50,340 nt of DNA from Mogibacterium kristiansenii (GCF_009695905.1 NZ_VUNA01000015.1:1-50340); one strand, 5' to 3'. Shown: positions 9,434 to 19,196, counted from the stretch's first letter. Notes: generated from the letters alone by a model not told the origin. A program made the numbers and translations.

Positions 9434-10696
9434 TTACCATCGGCGTACAAATTTCTCTCTATCAAAAACTAATCTCATATATATAAAAGCTAGGCAGTAT
9501 CCGGTAGAATACAAAAACCATCTAGTGCTTGCATTACATATTTGTAAAAACATCAATATATATACCGCTGTAAATAACAAATTTCCATTTTCTGCTCTTG
9601 TATAAAGGCGTTTACAAATATACCCCCATATCCAAGCTTCTATAAATATAAGTACTAGACCACCATCAATGTAAAAATATCCAAAAACAGTTGGCATAGC
9701 ATTATAGTATAAATTTTCACCAATTTTTAAAACTTTACATGCTTCGGTTCCTATAACACTGAACACTTGTGGGTATGAAAGAATACCAATATAATTAAGT
9801 ATAACAAATAACGGAGATATCCAACCTGCTACAAAATTTACACCATACGTTGTTCCTTTTATATTAGGTGTATTTTTAATAACTTCTCCTAAATAAGTAA
9901 TACTTCCTGCGAAATATTGATACACAGTTGAGAACATCTTTTCCCCAATAGTCATATTCTGCATTAAATAAGTTGCTCTACTATTTGTCAGAAAAATCAG
10001 CCCATACGCTAATATGCCACCAAAGAACACAATTTCCATTTTTTGCTTTAAGGATAATTTAGCATTACGGTTAAGTATCAAAGCTCCACAAATTATCATA
10101 AAAAAAGTATTCATTAAAATATAGCGTCCTCCATTGCTCACGGCTTGCAATAAAACACAAAATGATGCGTTAAGTATCAATAATTTTGAACGATACTCTT
10201 TTTTGAAAATAGCAAATATAGCTGAAACAATTACAACATATCTCAAGGGATCAATTATATACTCACGAAAATAATATAAGAGCACACTTCCTCCACCATC
10301 ATATGTATAATAATCATTTCTAATATCGGAATATGAAACTCCAACTAATAGAGAACGAATAGCATCTATTGATAAAAAGAAACTTACTATTAAAACAATG
10401 GTTGAAATAATGGCAGCTCTTCGCGGATTAAACATATATTTCACATTCAAAACGCTCCGATTTCCCAAAGTAATTCTTCTTGACAACGCAGATAAATTAA
10501 AACCTATAATCCCTGTTATTACACACAACATAGCCGTTATTGATGGTGTATATACACTTTTATTTCCGCATAATATCAAAATGCCAACTACGCTCCAAAG
10601 TATATTGAATATTACATATGGATTATTCCACGTTTTATATTTATGCATTGACATAAGAAAACAGATGATAGGAAGTATACAAATAACAACTTTCAA
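9434..10696 (-). CDS. wzy: Wzy-type O-antigen/capsule repeat-unit polymerase
   Basis: A 420-aa polytopic membrane protein with about 10-11 hydrophobic segments and a large extracytoplasmic loop region (SITYLGEVIKNTPNIKGTTY), the layout of oligosaccharide repeat-unit polymerases. Such proteins have little sequence conservation, and the call rests on topology and locus. The start is a TTG at 10696 overlapping the upstream stop (TTGA), with GGGGAGAG before it. The last codons (CGC CGA TGG TAA) lie in sequence shared with the second IS30 end, so the C-terminus may derive partly from the insertion. Confidence 0.8.
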   Translation of the reverse strand: MKVVICILPIICFLMSMHKYKTWNNPYVIFNILWSVVGILILCGNKSVYTPSITAMLCVITGIIGFNLSALSRRITLGNRSVLNVKYMFNPRRAAIISTIVLIVSFFLSIDAIRSLLVGVSYSDIRNDYYTYDGGGSVLLYYFREYIIDPLRYVVIVSAIFAIFKKEYRSKLLILNASFCVLLQAVSNGGRYILMNTFFMIICGALILNRNAKLSLKQKMEIVFFGGILAYGLIFLTNSRATYLMQNMTIGEKMFSTVYQYFAGSITYLGEVIKNTPNIKGTTYGVNFVAGWISPLFVILNYIGILSYPQVFSVIGTEACKVLKIGENLYYNAMPTVFGYFYIDGGLVLIFIEAWIWGYICKRLYTRAENGNLLFTAVYILMFLQICNASTRWFLYSTGYCLAFIYMRLVFDREKFVRRW

Positions 10697-11373
10697 TATT
10701 GACTCTCCCCTCTACTTATATTCCTTTCAAATTTACTAATATCTTCAAAATCATCAGCATGAGACTTTATCCATGCCTCTGGTTTATCCCACCATTTAAT
10801 TTTCATTAAGAATGCTATTTTTTCATCTTCAAATCGCTTTCCAATCACTTTAGCTGGTTGCCCTGCAACAATTGTATATGGTTCCACATTTTTTCTAACA
10901 AGTGCTCCAGCTGCCACAATCGCACCATCGCCTATAGTACACCCCCCCATAATTGTTGCATTATAACCAATCCACACATCATTCCCAATAATACATCCGT
11001 ATTTATTGTTTTCATCAGCGTATATTTTTTCTTTAAATTTTTGTGTTGAAACATATGTTGTTCCATTTTGTAATCCTAATGAAAAGAATGTCGGATGTGT
11101 TGAAACAAATCCATGACTTGGATGTGTTCCTGTGAGGACAGTAACCTTATGTCCAATACTGCAGTATCGTCCAATTTTACCCATTATAGTACACTGATCA
11201 CCTATATATGTTCCAAACCCCATATAACCTTCAAACCAAGATTCTGCTCCAATTTTGTTTTGACCTTCTAGTACTGCATTTTTGTCTATATTAGCTTTCC
11301 TTAAAAAAATAATATTCTTTTTCTGCATTTTAATTTTATATATTTTAATAAGACGTTTAATTTCTAAAAACAT
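10693..11373 (-). CDS. CatB-type xenobiotic/sugar O-acetyltransferase
   Basis: 226-aa left-handed beta-helix acyltransferase. Hexapeptide repeats run from about residue 35 to 190 (GSWFEGYMGFGTYIGDQC region; CSIGHKVTVLTGTHPSH with the catalytic-type His; IGNDVWIGYNATIMGGCTIGDGAIVAAG). The end matches the family (YTIVAGQPAKVIGKRF). It probably O-acetylates the polysaccharide or its precursor. A G7 run (C7 on plus, 10942-10948) encodes the Gly pair in MGGCTIG and could slip. It is coupled to wzy by a TTGA overlap. Confidence 0.82.
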   Translation of the reverse strand: MFLEIKRLIKIYKIKMQKKNIIFLRKANIDKNAVLEGQNKIGAESWFEGYMGFGTYIGDQCTIMGKIGRYCSIGHKVTVLTGTHPSHGFVSTHPTFFSLGLQNGTTYVSTQKFKEKIYADENNKYGCIIGNDVWIGYNATIMGGCTIGDGAIVAAGALVRKNVEPYTIVAGQPAKVIGKRFEDEKIAFLMKIKWWDKPEAWIKSHADDFEDISKFERNISRGESQY

Positions 11374-11379
11374 ATTTTT

Positions 11380-12516
11380 CTACCTTTCAATAAATTCTTT
11401 TACAGTGGAAACCCAAATTCGATAATCAAAATATTCCTTTGCAGTTTTGTGCGCATTTTCTTTCACTTCGTTAATTTCCTGTCTATTTAACTTTATAACT
11501 TTTCGTAATGCTTGTGTCATTGCTTCACTACTACAATTTTCAACTATAATACTGTTCTTTTCATCTTTAAGATACATTCCCAAATCTGAAGTTAAATTAC
11601 ATATCATAGCACATCCATTCATCATTGCTTCTACTGATTTTGTCGGAAAACCAGCTTTGGTGTAACGCTCGTTTGCGGGTCTAAGAAGTATAGAAAAATC
11701 ACTCATTGCTAATGCTCTTGTGACGTCCTCTCGCGCTACTCTACCATGAGCTACAATTTCTGGAATTTGTTTTTCAGACAAACAATCCTCTACATAATTT
11801 TCATCTGCACCATATATATGAAATTCCATTCTTTCTCGTTCTTTATTTGTTAAATTCCCAAAAGCTATAATACATTCTTTAAGATAATCTTTTTTTGCTG
11901 GAGACCCTGCATAAACAACTTTTATCACATTACCTTGAACTATCTTAGGACAATACTCCTTACTATCCATTATTACCGGTACTCTAAGTGTTTTTAATCC
12001 TTTTTCTGAATAATACTCCTGTAAATATCTGCTTATAGCATAGACATACATTGGTTTTCTTATCAGCTTTGTATTTGTTCTATTCTTTAATAGGTATGGA
12101 TATGCGAAACATCCCATTTTAAATTCACACGGCGAATACCATTCAACACTATCATGTACAATACGAATATTGTTTTTAATTGAATATTTCCGCAACAGTT
12201 CTATCCCACTTTTCGGAATATCATACATATGTATTACAGATGGTTTCCCACTGTTTTTGATTATTTTTTTCATTACCTGTGATAACCGCTCACCGTATGA
12301 AAAACTATTGCTTATTTTTCTAGCAATACCGCAATTATCCTGATATATACTATAATATCTAACGCCTTTGAAACTTCCCTTTTCTGAGTCAGGATTCATT
12401 CCTATGTGAACCACATCATAACCTAACTCTTGATATATTTTCGCAAAGCATCCATCACGTACTGCTCCCGCATCATTTTCCGGGAAATTGTTTGGTGACA
12501 CGATTAAAACATACAT
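11380..12516 (-). CDS. GT4-family glycosyltransferase
   Basis: 378-aa GT-B fold retaining glycosyltransferase. The N-terminal acceptor domain starts with VLIVSPNNFPENDAGAVRDG. The C-terminal donor domain contains VKVVYAGSPAKKDYLKECI and FPTKSVEAMMNGCAMICN, the degenerate EX7E region of GT4. No signal or membrane segment. Likely adds one sugar to the lipid-linked intermediate at the inner membrane face. Seven bases separate it from the next gene. Confidence 0.8.
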   Translation of the reverse strand: MYVLIVSPNNFPENDAGAVRDGCFAKIYQELGYDVVHIGMNPDSEKGSFKGVRYYSIYQDNCGIARKISNSFSYGERLSQVMKKIIKNSGKPSVIHMYDIPKSGIELLRKYSIKNNIRIVHDSVEWYSPCEFKMGCFAYPYLLKNRTNTKLIRKPMYVYAISRYLQEYYSEKGLKTLRVPVIMDSKEYCPKIVQGNVIKVVYAGSPAKKDYLKECIIAFGNLTNKERERMEFHIYGADENYVEDCLSEKQIPEIVAHGRVAREDVTRALAMSDFSILLRPANERYTKAGFPTKSVEAMMNGCAMICNLTSDLGMYLKDEKNSIIVENCSSEAMTQALRKVIKLNRQEINEVKENAHKTAKEYFDYRIWVSTVKEFIER

Positions 12517-12531
12517 ATTTTTTCCTCATTC

Positions 12532-13728
12532 TTAAATCAACTTACAAAGTTTTATATAAAATTCATTTCTCTTTTTCTGTAATACAGTGTTAGCAAAACT
12601 TTTAGATTTTTCAAAATTTTTCTTACTCATAATATTTAATTCATCAGGATTTTCCATTAAATAACATATTTTATTTGCAAATGCTTCTGCATCAAATGGA
12701 GAAAACAGATAGTCTTTTTCAATTATTTCTGGTATTCCGCCTACAGGTGTCGATAATACAGGCATTCCAACAGCCATAGCTTCAAGAATTCCTCTTGGTA
12801 AACCTTCTGCCTGTGTTGGAAACATATAAATATCCGATTTTAATAATTGCTCTCGTACCTCATCTGAAGATGGCAACAAACCAGTAAAAGTAATGAATTC
12901 ATCTACCCCTTCAGCTTTTGCATATTTTTCAAATTCTCCTCGCTTTGATCCATCGCCTATGATAACTGCCGTTATATCAAATCCTTTTTGTCTTGCAATT
13001 TTAACAGCACGTATCAATATTTTTTCGCCTTTTCTATCACTTTCCATTGCCACACTTGAAAGCGCTATTTTCATATGGCTGATATTATTGTAATTCCTTG
13101 AAGATGTAAAGGCGTCATTTGATAAAGTTATCGTCGAATAATTTGATTCAAAATATTCTTTACTCTCACCTTTTACTGCTGCAACTGAAGGATAATTTTT
13201 TTGTATAGAATATTCTGTTACATATGAAACCCCATTAACAGTTCTGCAAAACTGTTTTAATTGATTTGAAATCCTACGGTTTAATATCCTCATTATAAAA
13301 GATTGGCCTTTTCGCTTCACATCATCTGATGGATCATATACTATTTCTCCCGCTTTAGGAATCTTTTTCGACAAATGTTTAAATACCATATACGCGGTTT
13401 GACTTGGCATTCTCATTAATGCAGCATCGCATCCTTCGTCAACGTTTTTTAAACATTTTTGTATTTGCATATATTTAAAGAGTAATTGCTTAGGTCCCTG
13501 ATAAAAAGGAATTTCAAATATTTCAACTCTAGGTCCATCCACTCTATGCCATTTTGGATTTATTGTCTTAACTTCTTTACATCTTCCAGCTACTCTTATA
13601 CTTTGAAAAACATCCATATATCTTTTCCAAAAATTATATTTATAAATTGCATCACACCAATAGCTTCCATCTGGAGCTTTTAATAAATGCACATCACATG
13701 CAACTAATAATTTATTTCCCATTTTCAC
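12532..13728 (-). CDS. GT4-family glycosyltransferase
   Basis: 398-aa GT4 enzyme. The EX7E motif is clear (EGLPRGILEAMAVGMPVLST), followed by VGGIPEII, and the donor domain shows GEKILIRAVKIA and VIIGDGSKRGEFEKYA. The start may be the first or third codon (ATG 13728 or 13722); the gene overlaps the upstream GT4 gene by about 17 bases. Sugar specificity is not evident. Confidence 0.85.
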   Translation of the reverse strand: MKMGNKLLVACDVHLLKAPDGSYWCDAIYKYNFWKRYMDVFQSIRVAGRCKEVKTINPKWHRVDGPRVEIFEIPFYQGPKQLLFKYMQIQKCLKNVDEGCDAALMRMPSQTAYMVFKHLSKKIPKAGEIVYDPSDDVKRKGQSFIMRILNRRISNQLKQFCRTVNGVSYVTEYSIQKNYPSVAAVKGESKEYFESNYSTITLSNDAFTSSRNYNNISHMKIALSSVAMESDRKGEKILIRAVKIARQKGFDITAVIIGDGSKRGEFEKYAKAEGVDEFITFTGLLPSSDEVREQLLKSDIYMFPTQAEGLPRGILEAMAVGMPVLSTPVGGIPEIIEKDYLFSPFDAEAFANKICYLMENPDELNIMSKKNFEKSKSFANTVLQKKRNEFYIKLCKLI

Positions 13729-14950
13729 CCACTCTTTTCATTATTATTTCATAGGATTTCTCAACTGTATAATTGCTATTTAAATATGAATTAGCATTTT
13801 TACCCATTATACTTCTCATATTTTCATCACAGAATTCAATTACTTTTTCTACAAATGATTCCTCATTATTACTTTCACATGACAGACCATATCCATTCTT
13901 TTCTGCTATTTTACCTACATCTGTATATGTATCTGTAGCACATAAAATTGGAATACCTGCTTGCATATATGTTAAAATTCTTGACGGATAATTTGGTGAT
14001 AAACACTCATGATGTAAAAATATGAGTCCTACATCACAAGCAGATACTAACTTTTCATATTCTGCTTTTGCCAGCATATCTATTAATTTAACATTTTTCA
14101 ACTTCTCTGTTTCAATATAATTAGCAATTTTATTTTTTTCAGTTCCACCACCAACAAAAACAAAATATGCATTTTTTACAGACGCTGAGGAAGCTACCGC
14201 TCTTAATGCGAAATCAATTCCTTGTGGCACTCCTAAACTCCCACCATATATGAAGACCACTTTATTTTCTGGAATGTCATATTTTCTTCTTATAGTTGTT
14301 TTTTCAAACTCACTTAAGTAAACTTCTTTAGGCGAAATACTATTAGGACAAATTTCTATTTTATCCTGTGATTCTAAATATGGCTCATTTTCTAGTAAAA
14401 ACTTTACATTTGCTGGTGACATACATCCTATTGTATCAGATGTATCATACAAACGTCTTGCTAACAACGCCAAATAATCAAACGCTATTTTTTTTGGTCC
14501 TTTCATAGATAAGGCTCCCCCAAACAAACAATCGTATGGCCAAATATCTTTCAGCAATAAATATGAGCACGCATTCTGTCTTTTTTTTACAGCTTTTACT
14601 GCTCCATATACTGTAATAGGTGGAGAGCTATACAACACAAGAGAATATGTTCTTTCTTTCATAGCCTTCTTTGCGGCAATTCTATACTTGGGCAATAATT
14701 TCATAAGATTTATTCCTTTAAGTATAAAATTTGACATTTTTGTCACATTTGCAACATAAACTTTTCTTATTTCACCACTTCTATCACGTGCTATTATTTG
14801 GGGCTTCTCACTTTTTGTATCTCTTTGTTCACAAGCAGAAATCACAGTAACATAATGACCTTGCTTACGAAACTCATTTATCAAATCCATATATATCGAT
14901 CTGGCATTAAAATCTGAATAATTTTCTATTGATAAAAACATTATATTCAT
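13712..14950 (-). CDS. WbuB-like GT4 glycosyltransferase (candidate L-FucNAc transferase)
   Basis: 412-aa GT4 enzyme of the WbuB/WcaI type: N-terminus ENYSDFNARSIYMDLINEF, then LYSSPPITVYGAVKAVKKR, a donor domain with VVFIYGGSLGVPQGIDF, and C-terminal YPSRILTYMQAGIPILC. E. coli O26 WbuB transfers FucNAc. Since capE, capF and capG are in the same locus, this is the best candidate for the FucNAc transferase; that assignment is inference. The start at 14950 is preceded by GAGGTG at 6-nt spacing. Confidence 0.8.
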   Translation of the reverse strand: MNIMFLSIENYSDFNARSIYMDLINEFRKQGHYVTVISACEQRDTKSEKPQIIARDRSGEIRKVYVANVTKMSNFILKGINLMKLLPKYRIAAKKAMKERTYSLVLYSSPPITVYGAVKAVKKRQNACSYLLLKDIWPYDCLFGGALSMKGPKKIAFDYLALLARRLYDTSDTIGCMSPANVKFLLENEPYLESQDKIEICPNSISPKEVYLSEFEKTTIRRKYDIPENKVVFIYGGSLGVPQGIDFALRAVASSASVKNAYFVFVGGGTEKNKIANYIETEKLKNVKLIDMLAKAEYEKLVSACDVGLIFLHHECLSPNYPSRILTYMQAGIPILCATDTYTDVGKIAEKNGYGLSCESNNEESFVEKVIEFCDENMRSIMGKNANSYLNSNYTVEKSYEIIMKRVGENGK

Positions 14951-14979
14951 TGAAAACACCTCACTAATCATTATCAATA

Positions 14980-16062
14980 CTATTTCGTTTGCATACCAAT
15001 CTCGATTTTATTGCCCTTTACGTCCGTATAAATTTCACTATACCGACGCTTTAATCTCGTACCATATTTTATTTCCACTTTAGGTAACATTTCTTTTAGT
15101 AATTGCTTAACCCTTAAATAAGGTAAATTAAGCCCTGCTGCCGCTATTACAGAAACCGTAGCCGTGATACGTGGATTTAAATCCATAAGAATTGCATTGC
15201 CATTCTTGTCTCTCATAAAATCAAAACCAATATTTCCATCTAGTTTTAAAGCAGCTACTATATCACTACTCATCTTATAAGCTTTCTCGTCTTTCTCAAC
15301 GATACTTTCTTGAGCAATGCTCATTAAGCTAACTATATTCTCTCGACCTGCAATATATTGTACCTTTCCATGATCTGCTAATAAATCGACAGTATATTCA
15401 TTTCCAGGAAGATACTCAACCAAAAGCATTTCATGTAATTCTTCGTTTGCTTCTTTCAAAATGCTAATCATGTCTTCATAAGCGACAAAAAAACTATTTG
15501 GTTTTTCGTTCACAAAAATCTGATATCTATTTCGTTTAGAGTCGATTATCCTAACTCCCCTACTCCCACTTCCATCAACAATTTTCAAGCAAACAGGCAC
15601 ATCTGGATATCCAAGATATTTGCAACCTTCTTCAAAATCTTCAATTGAATTAACCCCATAAAATCGAGGAACTTTTATTCCCTTGCTCTTCAAAAAGTTA
15701 TATAATGATAATTTATTGTTAGCTACTTCAATAGCTTTTTGTTCTGATGCCGATATTATTGTTCCTAACTTTTGAAATTCTTCTTTTCTTTTGGAAACAG
15801 CAGTGACTTCAGTTGAAATATTAGGAAAATAAATATCAACACATTCTTTTTTGCAAATGTCTAAGACGATATCTATATATTCTTCGCATGTAGCTGCCGG
15901 AACTTTATAAAATTTATCTACCAAATACTGAGCACTTGGCTCTTCATTCATATCTATTCCTATTACTCGAATATTTCTTTCTCCATTTTTTTTCAAACAA
16001 TCAATCATCCCCGGCATCGAAGGAGATCCCGACGCCGACATTAAAATTGTAATATCTTTCAT
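14980..16062 (-). CDS. ATP-grasp carboxylate-amine ligase (CarB-like)
   Basis: 360-aa ATP-grasp protein related to the carbamoyl-phosphate synthase large-subunit fold. The pre-ATP-grasp domain starts ITILMSASGSPSMPGMIDCL. ATP and metal residues lie in VCLKIVDGSGSRGVRII, MLLVEYLPGNEYTVDLL and AILMDLNPRITATVS. Such ligases activate a carboxylate as acyl-phosphate and join it to an amine. It is six bases downstream of the PLP decarboxylase gene and near a PIG-L deacetylase, which suggests a pathway that makes an amine or frees an amino group and then amidates it. Substrate unknown. Confidence 0.75.
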   Translation of the reverse strand: MKDITILMSASGSPSMPGMIDCLKKNGERNIRVIGIDMNEEPSAQYLVDKFYKVPAATCEEYIDIVLDICKKECVDIYFPNISTEVTAVSKRKEEFQKLGTIISASEQKAIEVANNKLSLYNFLKSKGIKVPRFYGVNSIEDFEEGCKYLGYPDVPVCLKIVDGSGSRGVRIIDSKRNRYQIFVNEKPNSFFVAYEDMISILKEANEELHEMLLVEYLPGNEYTVDLLADHGKVQYIAGRENIVSLMSIAQESIVEKDEKAYKMSSDIVAALKLDGNIGFDFMRDKNGNAILMDLNPRITATVSVIAAAGLNLPYLRVKQLLKEMLPKVEIKYGTRLKRRYSEIYTDVKGNKIEIGMQTK

Positions 16063-16068
16063 GCCAAT

Positions 16069-17289
16069 CTATTCCTCGAACTCAAACACATTAAATATAT
16101 CTTCAAAGGTCTCTCTACGTTTTATTAATTTAATATTTTCACTTTTTATTGCAATCATAGGACAGTCCGGCATAATAAAAGGTGGTTTATCTACCAATGA
16201 ATAGCCGCCAATATTCCCAAACAAAATATAATCTCCAATAGAAATATCTCCACTATATCCCTTATACAATACGTCTTGTTCTAAACATGTATACCCAACA
16301 AACCTAGCATTTAAAACAGTAGTTTTCTTGATTCCATATTCATATCTTTTGATTGGAAGATTTTTCATTTGGCATGTTTCACCCAAATTTTGAAAACTAC
16401 AATTTAATAATACAAACTCATTTCCACGAATTTTTTTAATTCCGATAACTTTTCCCAAAAAATCTACATACTTAGATATTAAAGTTGTACCTGGCTCTGT
16501 AAATAGTAAAGGTTGTTTTTCTTTATCTTTATAATAATCTGCAAACGGTTTAATGACCTCGTTAGCATATTCCTCATATGTAGGTGCATCTGCTGGAAAT
16601 TGTTTTTTTAACTCCGGATCCATTTTCCCAAACATTCCACTTCCTAAACTAATATAGTCAATGTTATCCAAATGGAATTTATTTACAAGTGAAAGCATTG
16701 TTTTTGCGCGTAATTTCCATGGTTCAATTCCCCTTGCACGACTCATGTGGCAATGAATTCCATTAATAATAACATTAGCATCCGTTAGAGTTTTGATGAT
16801 TTCATCTATTTCGTGAATATCTATTCCAAATCTAGACGTGTAACCTGCATCAATATCAAAATTCACTCTAATACCCGTTTTTATTATATGATTAGGATTG
16901 CGTTTAGCAATTTCACATATTAAATTTGCTTCCTCCACCCTATCAATATTATTAATTCCGCCTTCTAATAAATGCTTTTCTAAATATTCTCCCTTAACAG
17001 GCCCATTAAAAATAATTCTTTGAGGAATATATCCAATCTTTAAAGCCAACCTATATTCCATATCAGAAACAACTTCTGCATATCCATTCAAATCCTTAAC
17101 ACATTTACAAATTGCTGGAGTATAATTTGTTTTATATGAATAACAAATATGATAATTGGGATATACTTTTTGAAAAGTGCTTTCTAATTCTTTATAATTT
17201 TCTTCAAATTCATCTTGATTAAAAATATACACAGCATTTCCATACTGCTCAATTATTTCTTTTACCTGTTTATCGTTTAGTTCTATCAT
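16069..17289 (-). CDS. PLP-dependent fold-III decarboxylase, DAP/ornithine decarboxylase-like
   Basis: 406-aa enzyme of the alanine-racemase-like fold. The cofactor Lys lies in CYSYKTNYTPAICK (about residue 54). NGIHCHMSRARG, the LGSGMFGK phosphate-binding loop and FTEPGTTLIS agree with the family, and the C-terminal domain includes FQNLGETCQMKN near the usual active-site Cys. Stand-alone members in glycan loci act on unusual amino-acid substrates. Lysine synthesis is unlikely to be its role, as no lysine genes are nearby. Its ATG overlaps the PGT stop (TAATG), and the ATP-grasp gene follows directly. Confidence 0.78.
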   Translation of the reverse strand: MIELNDKQVKEIIEQYGNAVYIFNQDEFEENYKELESTFQKVYPNYHICYSYKTNYTPAICKCVKDLNGYAEVVSDMEYRLALKIGYIPQRIIFNGPVKGEYLEKHLLEGGINNIDRVEEANLICEIAKRNPNHIIKTGIRVNFDIDAGYTSRFGIDIHEIDEIIKTLTDANVIINGIHCHMSRARGIEPWKLRAKTMLSLVNKFHLDNIDYISLGSGMFGKMDPELKKQFPADAPTYEEYANEVIKPFADYYKDKEKQPLLFTEPGTTLISKYVDFLGKVIGIKKIRGNEFVLLNCSFQNLGETCQMKNLPIKRYEYGIKKTTVLNARFVGYTCLEQDVLYKGYSGDISIGDYILFGNIGGYSLVDKPPFIMPDCPMIAIKSENIKLIKRRETFEDIFNVFEFEE

Positions 17290-17915
17290 TATTCTCCTCT
17301 ATTATCTCTGTTTTTTCTTTCTTCATATAGCGGTTTTCTTACAAAATTACCATAATCTGTTTCTTTTCTTTGAAAGATAATTTTAAATACATTAAAAAAT
17401 ATCTTCATATCATTTATTAAAGACAAATTCTCTGCATAATTTGCCTCATACTCAAACTGCTCATCCCAAGATATTACTGCGTTATCGTCAATAGAATCCG
17501 GTGGTATTAATCCTCCTTTCACACAAAACCTTTTTAACTCTTTATCAGTATAATAGTCATCATATATCGGAGGTAGAGGTCTAGGTCCAATTACAGACAT
17601 ATCGCCTTTAATTATACATAACAACTCTGGAAGTTCATCTAAGGATGATGATCTAAGAAATCCACCAAACTTTGTTTGCCTCATTTCATCAGGTAATAGT
17701 TTACCATTTTTATCTTTCTCATTTGTCATAGTTCTAAATTTGATTAGCTTAAATTTTTTCATATCTTTTCCGGTTCTTTCTTGAGTAAAAAACACCGGGG
17801 ATCCGAGTTTTACACGAACCATTAAAACCAACAAAAAAAACACTGGGCTAATTGCTATAAGTAAAAGCAAAGCAGACACAAAATCAAACATTCTCTTAAA
17901 CACACGAAAAATCAT
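17289..17915 (-). CDS. initiating phosphoglycosyl transferase (PglC/monotopic type)
   Basis: 208-aa monotopic phosphoglycosyl transferase. It has an N-terminal re-entrant hydrophobic helix (FDFVSALLLLIAISPVFFLL), KFRTM, and the catalytic Asp-Glu pair in SLDELPEL, followed by IKGDMSVIGPRPL. It starts repeat-unit synthesis by moving sugar-1-phosphate from a UDP-sugar to undecaprenyl phosphate. PglC itself uses UDP-bacillosamine, so the broken bacillosamine genes upstream raise the question of its present donor. The region after GPRPLPP (CVKGGLIPPDSIDDN) differs from the common RPGITG form. Confidence 0.88.
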   Translation of the reverse strand: MIFRVFKRMFDFVSALLLLIAISPVFFLLVLMVRVKLGSPVFFTQERTGKDMKKFKLIKFRTMTNEKDKNGKLLPDEMRQTKFGGFLRSSSLDELPELLCIIKGDMSVIGPRPLPPIYDDYYTDKELKRFCVKGGLIPPDSIDDNAVISWDEQFEYEANYAENLSLINDMKIFFNVFKIIFQRKETDYGNFVRKPLYEERKNRDNRGE

Positions 17916-17934
17916 ATACTATACATTATACTCC

Positions 17935-18597
17935 TTACTTTACTTCTCTAACTAAGCTGAACGCCTCAGCTGCTTTGACACTCACTGTTGCACCTCGATA
18001 CTTTGCCAATGCTTCAATAGCCCCTATAGACCTTGCTTCAGGAAAAACAGAAAGCTGAGACTCAAAAATAGCCATAGCCTCTAGCTTCACCTCGTATGTA
18101 TCTGTAATATCTTCATATACTGTCGGAATAAATTCATTTACAATGTTAGGAATGTTCCACCCTGTTTCCGAAAGCGTTTCATACGCATAAACTCTCTTTG
18201 GATAGTTATTTCCACGAGGTCTAACTGCTACCATTGCAGCATCAACAACCATTTGATGATCTATCTGCATATCTCCTCTATGTGGAATATATACTTCATC
18301 TGGTTTTATTGAATTAACAACTTCTGAAATTTTTCCATTAAATTCATAACGTGGAACTGTTTCTAGCATCACTGCCGGAAAATCTAAAAAAATAGTTTCT
18401 TTAACTCCAAGCTTTTTATCTGCCTTTCGACATTCTTTTCTTCCTTGTTCTATAAACTCATCATTAAAAAGCGGTGACTTTCCCTTTGTCACAACACAAA
18501 CATAAACTTCATCACCATCTTTCGCTCTTTTCGCAATAGTTCCTCCGACACCAATAATCTCATCGTCTGGATGAGGTGCAATTACCAATACTCTCAT
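17935..18597 (-). CDS. PIG-L/LmbE-family N-deacetylase
   Basis: 220-aa zinc-dependent deacetylase. The metal motif HPDDE lies at residues 9-13 (APHPDDEIIGVGG) and a second motif HRGDMQIDH supplies another ligand. PIG-L enzymes remove N-acetyl groups from GlcNAc-type sugars. Its stop and start overlap the acyltransferase gene by four bases (ATGA). One reading is that it frees an amine that the neighbouring ATP-grasp ligase or acyltransferase then modifies. Confidence 0.82.
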   Translation of the reverse strand: MRVLVIAPHPDDEIIGVGGTIAKRAKDGDEVYVCVVTKGKSPLFNDEFIEQGRKECRKADKKLGVKETIFLDFPAVMLETVPRYEFNGKISEVVNSIKPDEVYIPHRGDMQIDHQMVVDAAMVAVRPRGNNYPKRVYAYETLSETGWNIPNIVNEFIPTVYEDITDTYEVKLEAMAIFESQLSVFPEARSIGAIEALAKYRGATVSVKAAEAFSLVREVK

Positions 18598-19196
18598 TTT
18601 TCTATCCTCCTAGCAGGAACCCCTATATACGTTCCCGATTCTTCTATATTATTTATCACTACCGTACCTGCTCCAATCATACATTCACCACAAATATTAA
18701 CGTTGTTAATTACAGTCGCTCCTGCACCAATCCATGAACTATTTCCAATAGATACTGTTCCCGCTACGTGTGCCCCAACAGATATGTGGCTAAAATCTCC
18801 TATCCAACAATCATGATCAATAGATGATCCTGTATTAACAATAACTCCTTTTCCAATACTAGTATCTGAATTAATTACTGCACCTGCCATAACGACAGAC
18901 CCCATTCCTATCTCAACTCTCCTACTAATCATTGCTTGAGGATGTATTAACGTAACCACATTGGATAATTTACTTTGAATTTCTTTTCTAATTCTTGCAT
19001 CTCCGATAGCTACTATTTTATCTCCATATAAACTAATAGCATCTGAAGTTTTTCCTACTACTGGATATCCTGCACATGTTTTTATTGTTTCATTATCGTC
19101 CAAAAATACTATATCGTGATATCCATTTTTAACTGCAATATCTGCAATTACTTTTCCGTGACCACTTGCACCAATAATTATCAACTTATCATTCAT
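18594..19196 (-). CDS. PglD/NeuD-like sugar acyltransferase
   Basis: 200-aa protein with the full two-part PglD architecture. The N-terminal Rossmann-like UDP-sugar binding part begins LIIIGASGHGKVIADIA. The C-terminal left-handed beta-helix carries the catalytic His in SSIDHDCWIGDFSHI, and the tail is GVPARRIEK. PglD N-acetylates UDP-4-amino sugars. It is next to a PglE-like aminotransferase pseudogene and a cut PglF-like gene, fitting a former UDP-bacillosamine module. Full length, unlike its relative at 2758-3255. Confidence 0.85.
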   Translation of the reverse strand: MNDKLIIIGASGHGKVIADIAVKNGYHDIVFLDDNETIKTCAGYPVVGKTSDAISLYGDKIVAIGDARIRKEIQSKLSNVVTLIHPQAMISRRVEIGMGSVVMAGAVINSDTSIGKGVIVNTGSSIDHDCWIGDFSHISVGAHVAGTVSIGNSSWIGAGATVINNVNICGECMIGAGTVVINNIEESGTYIGVPARRIEK

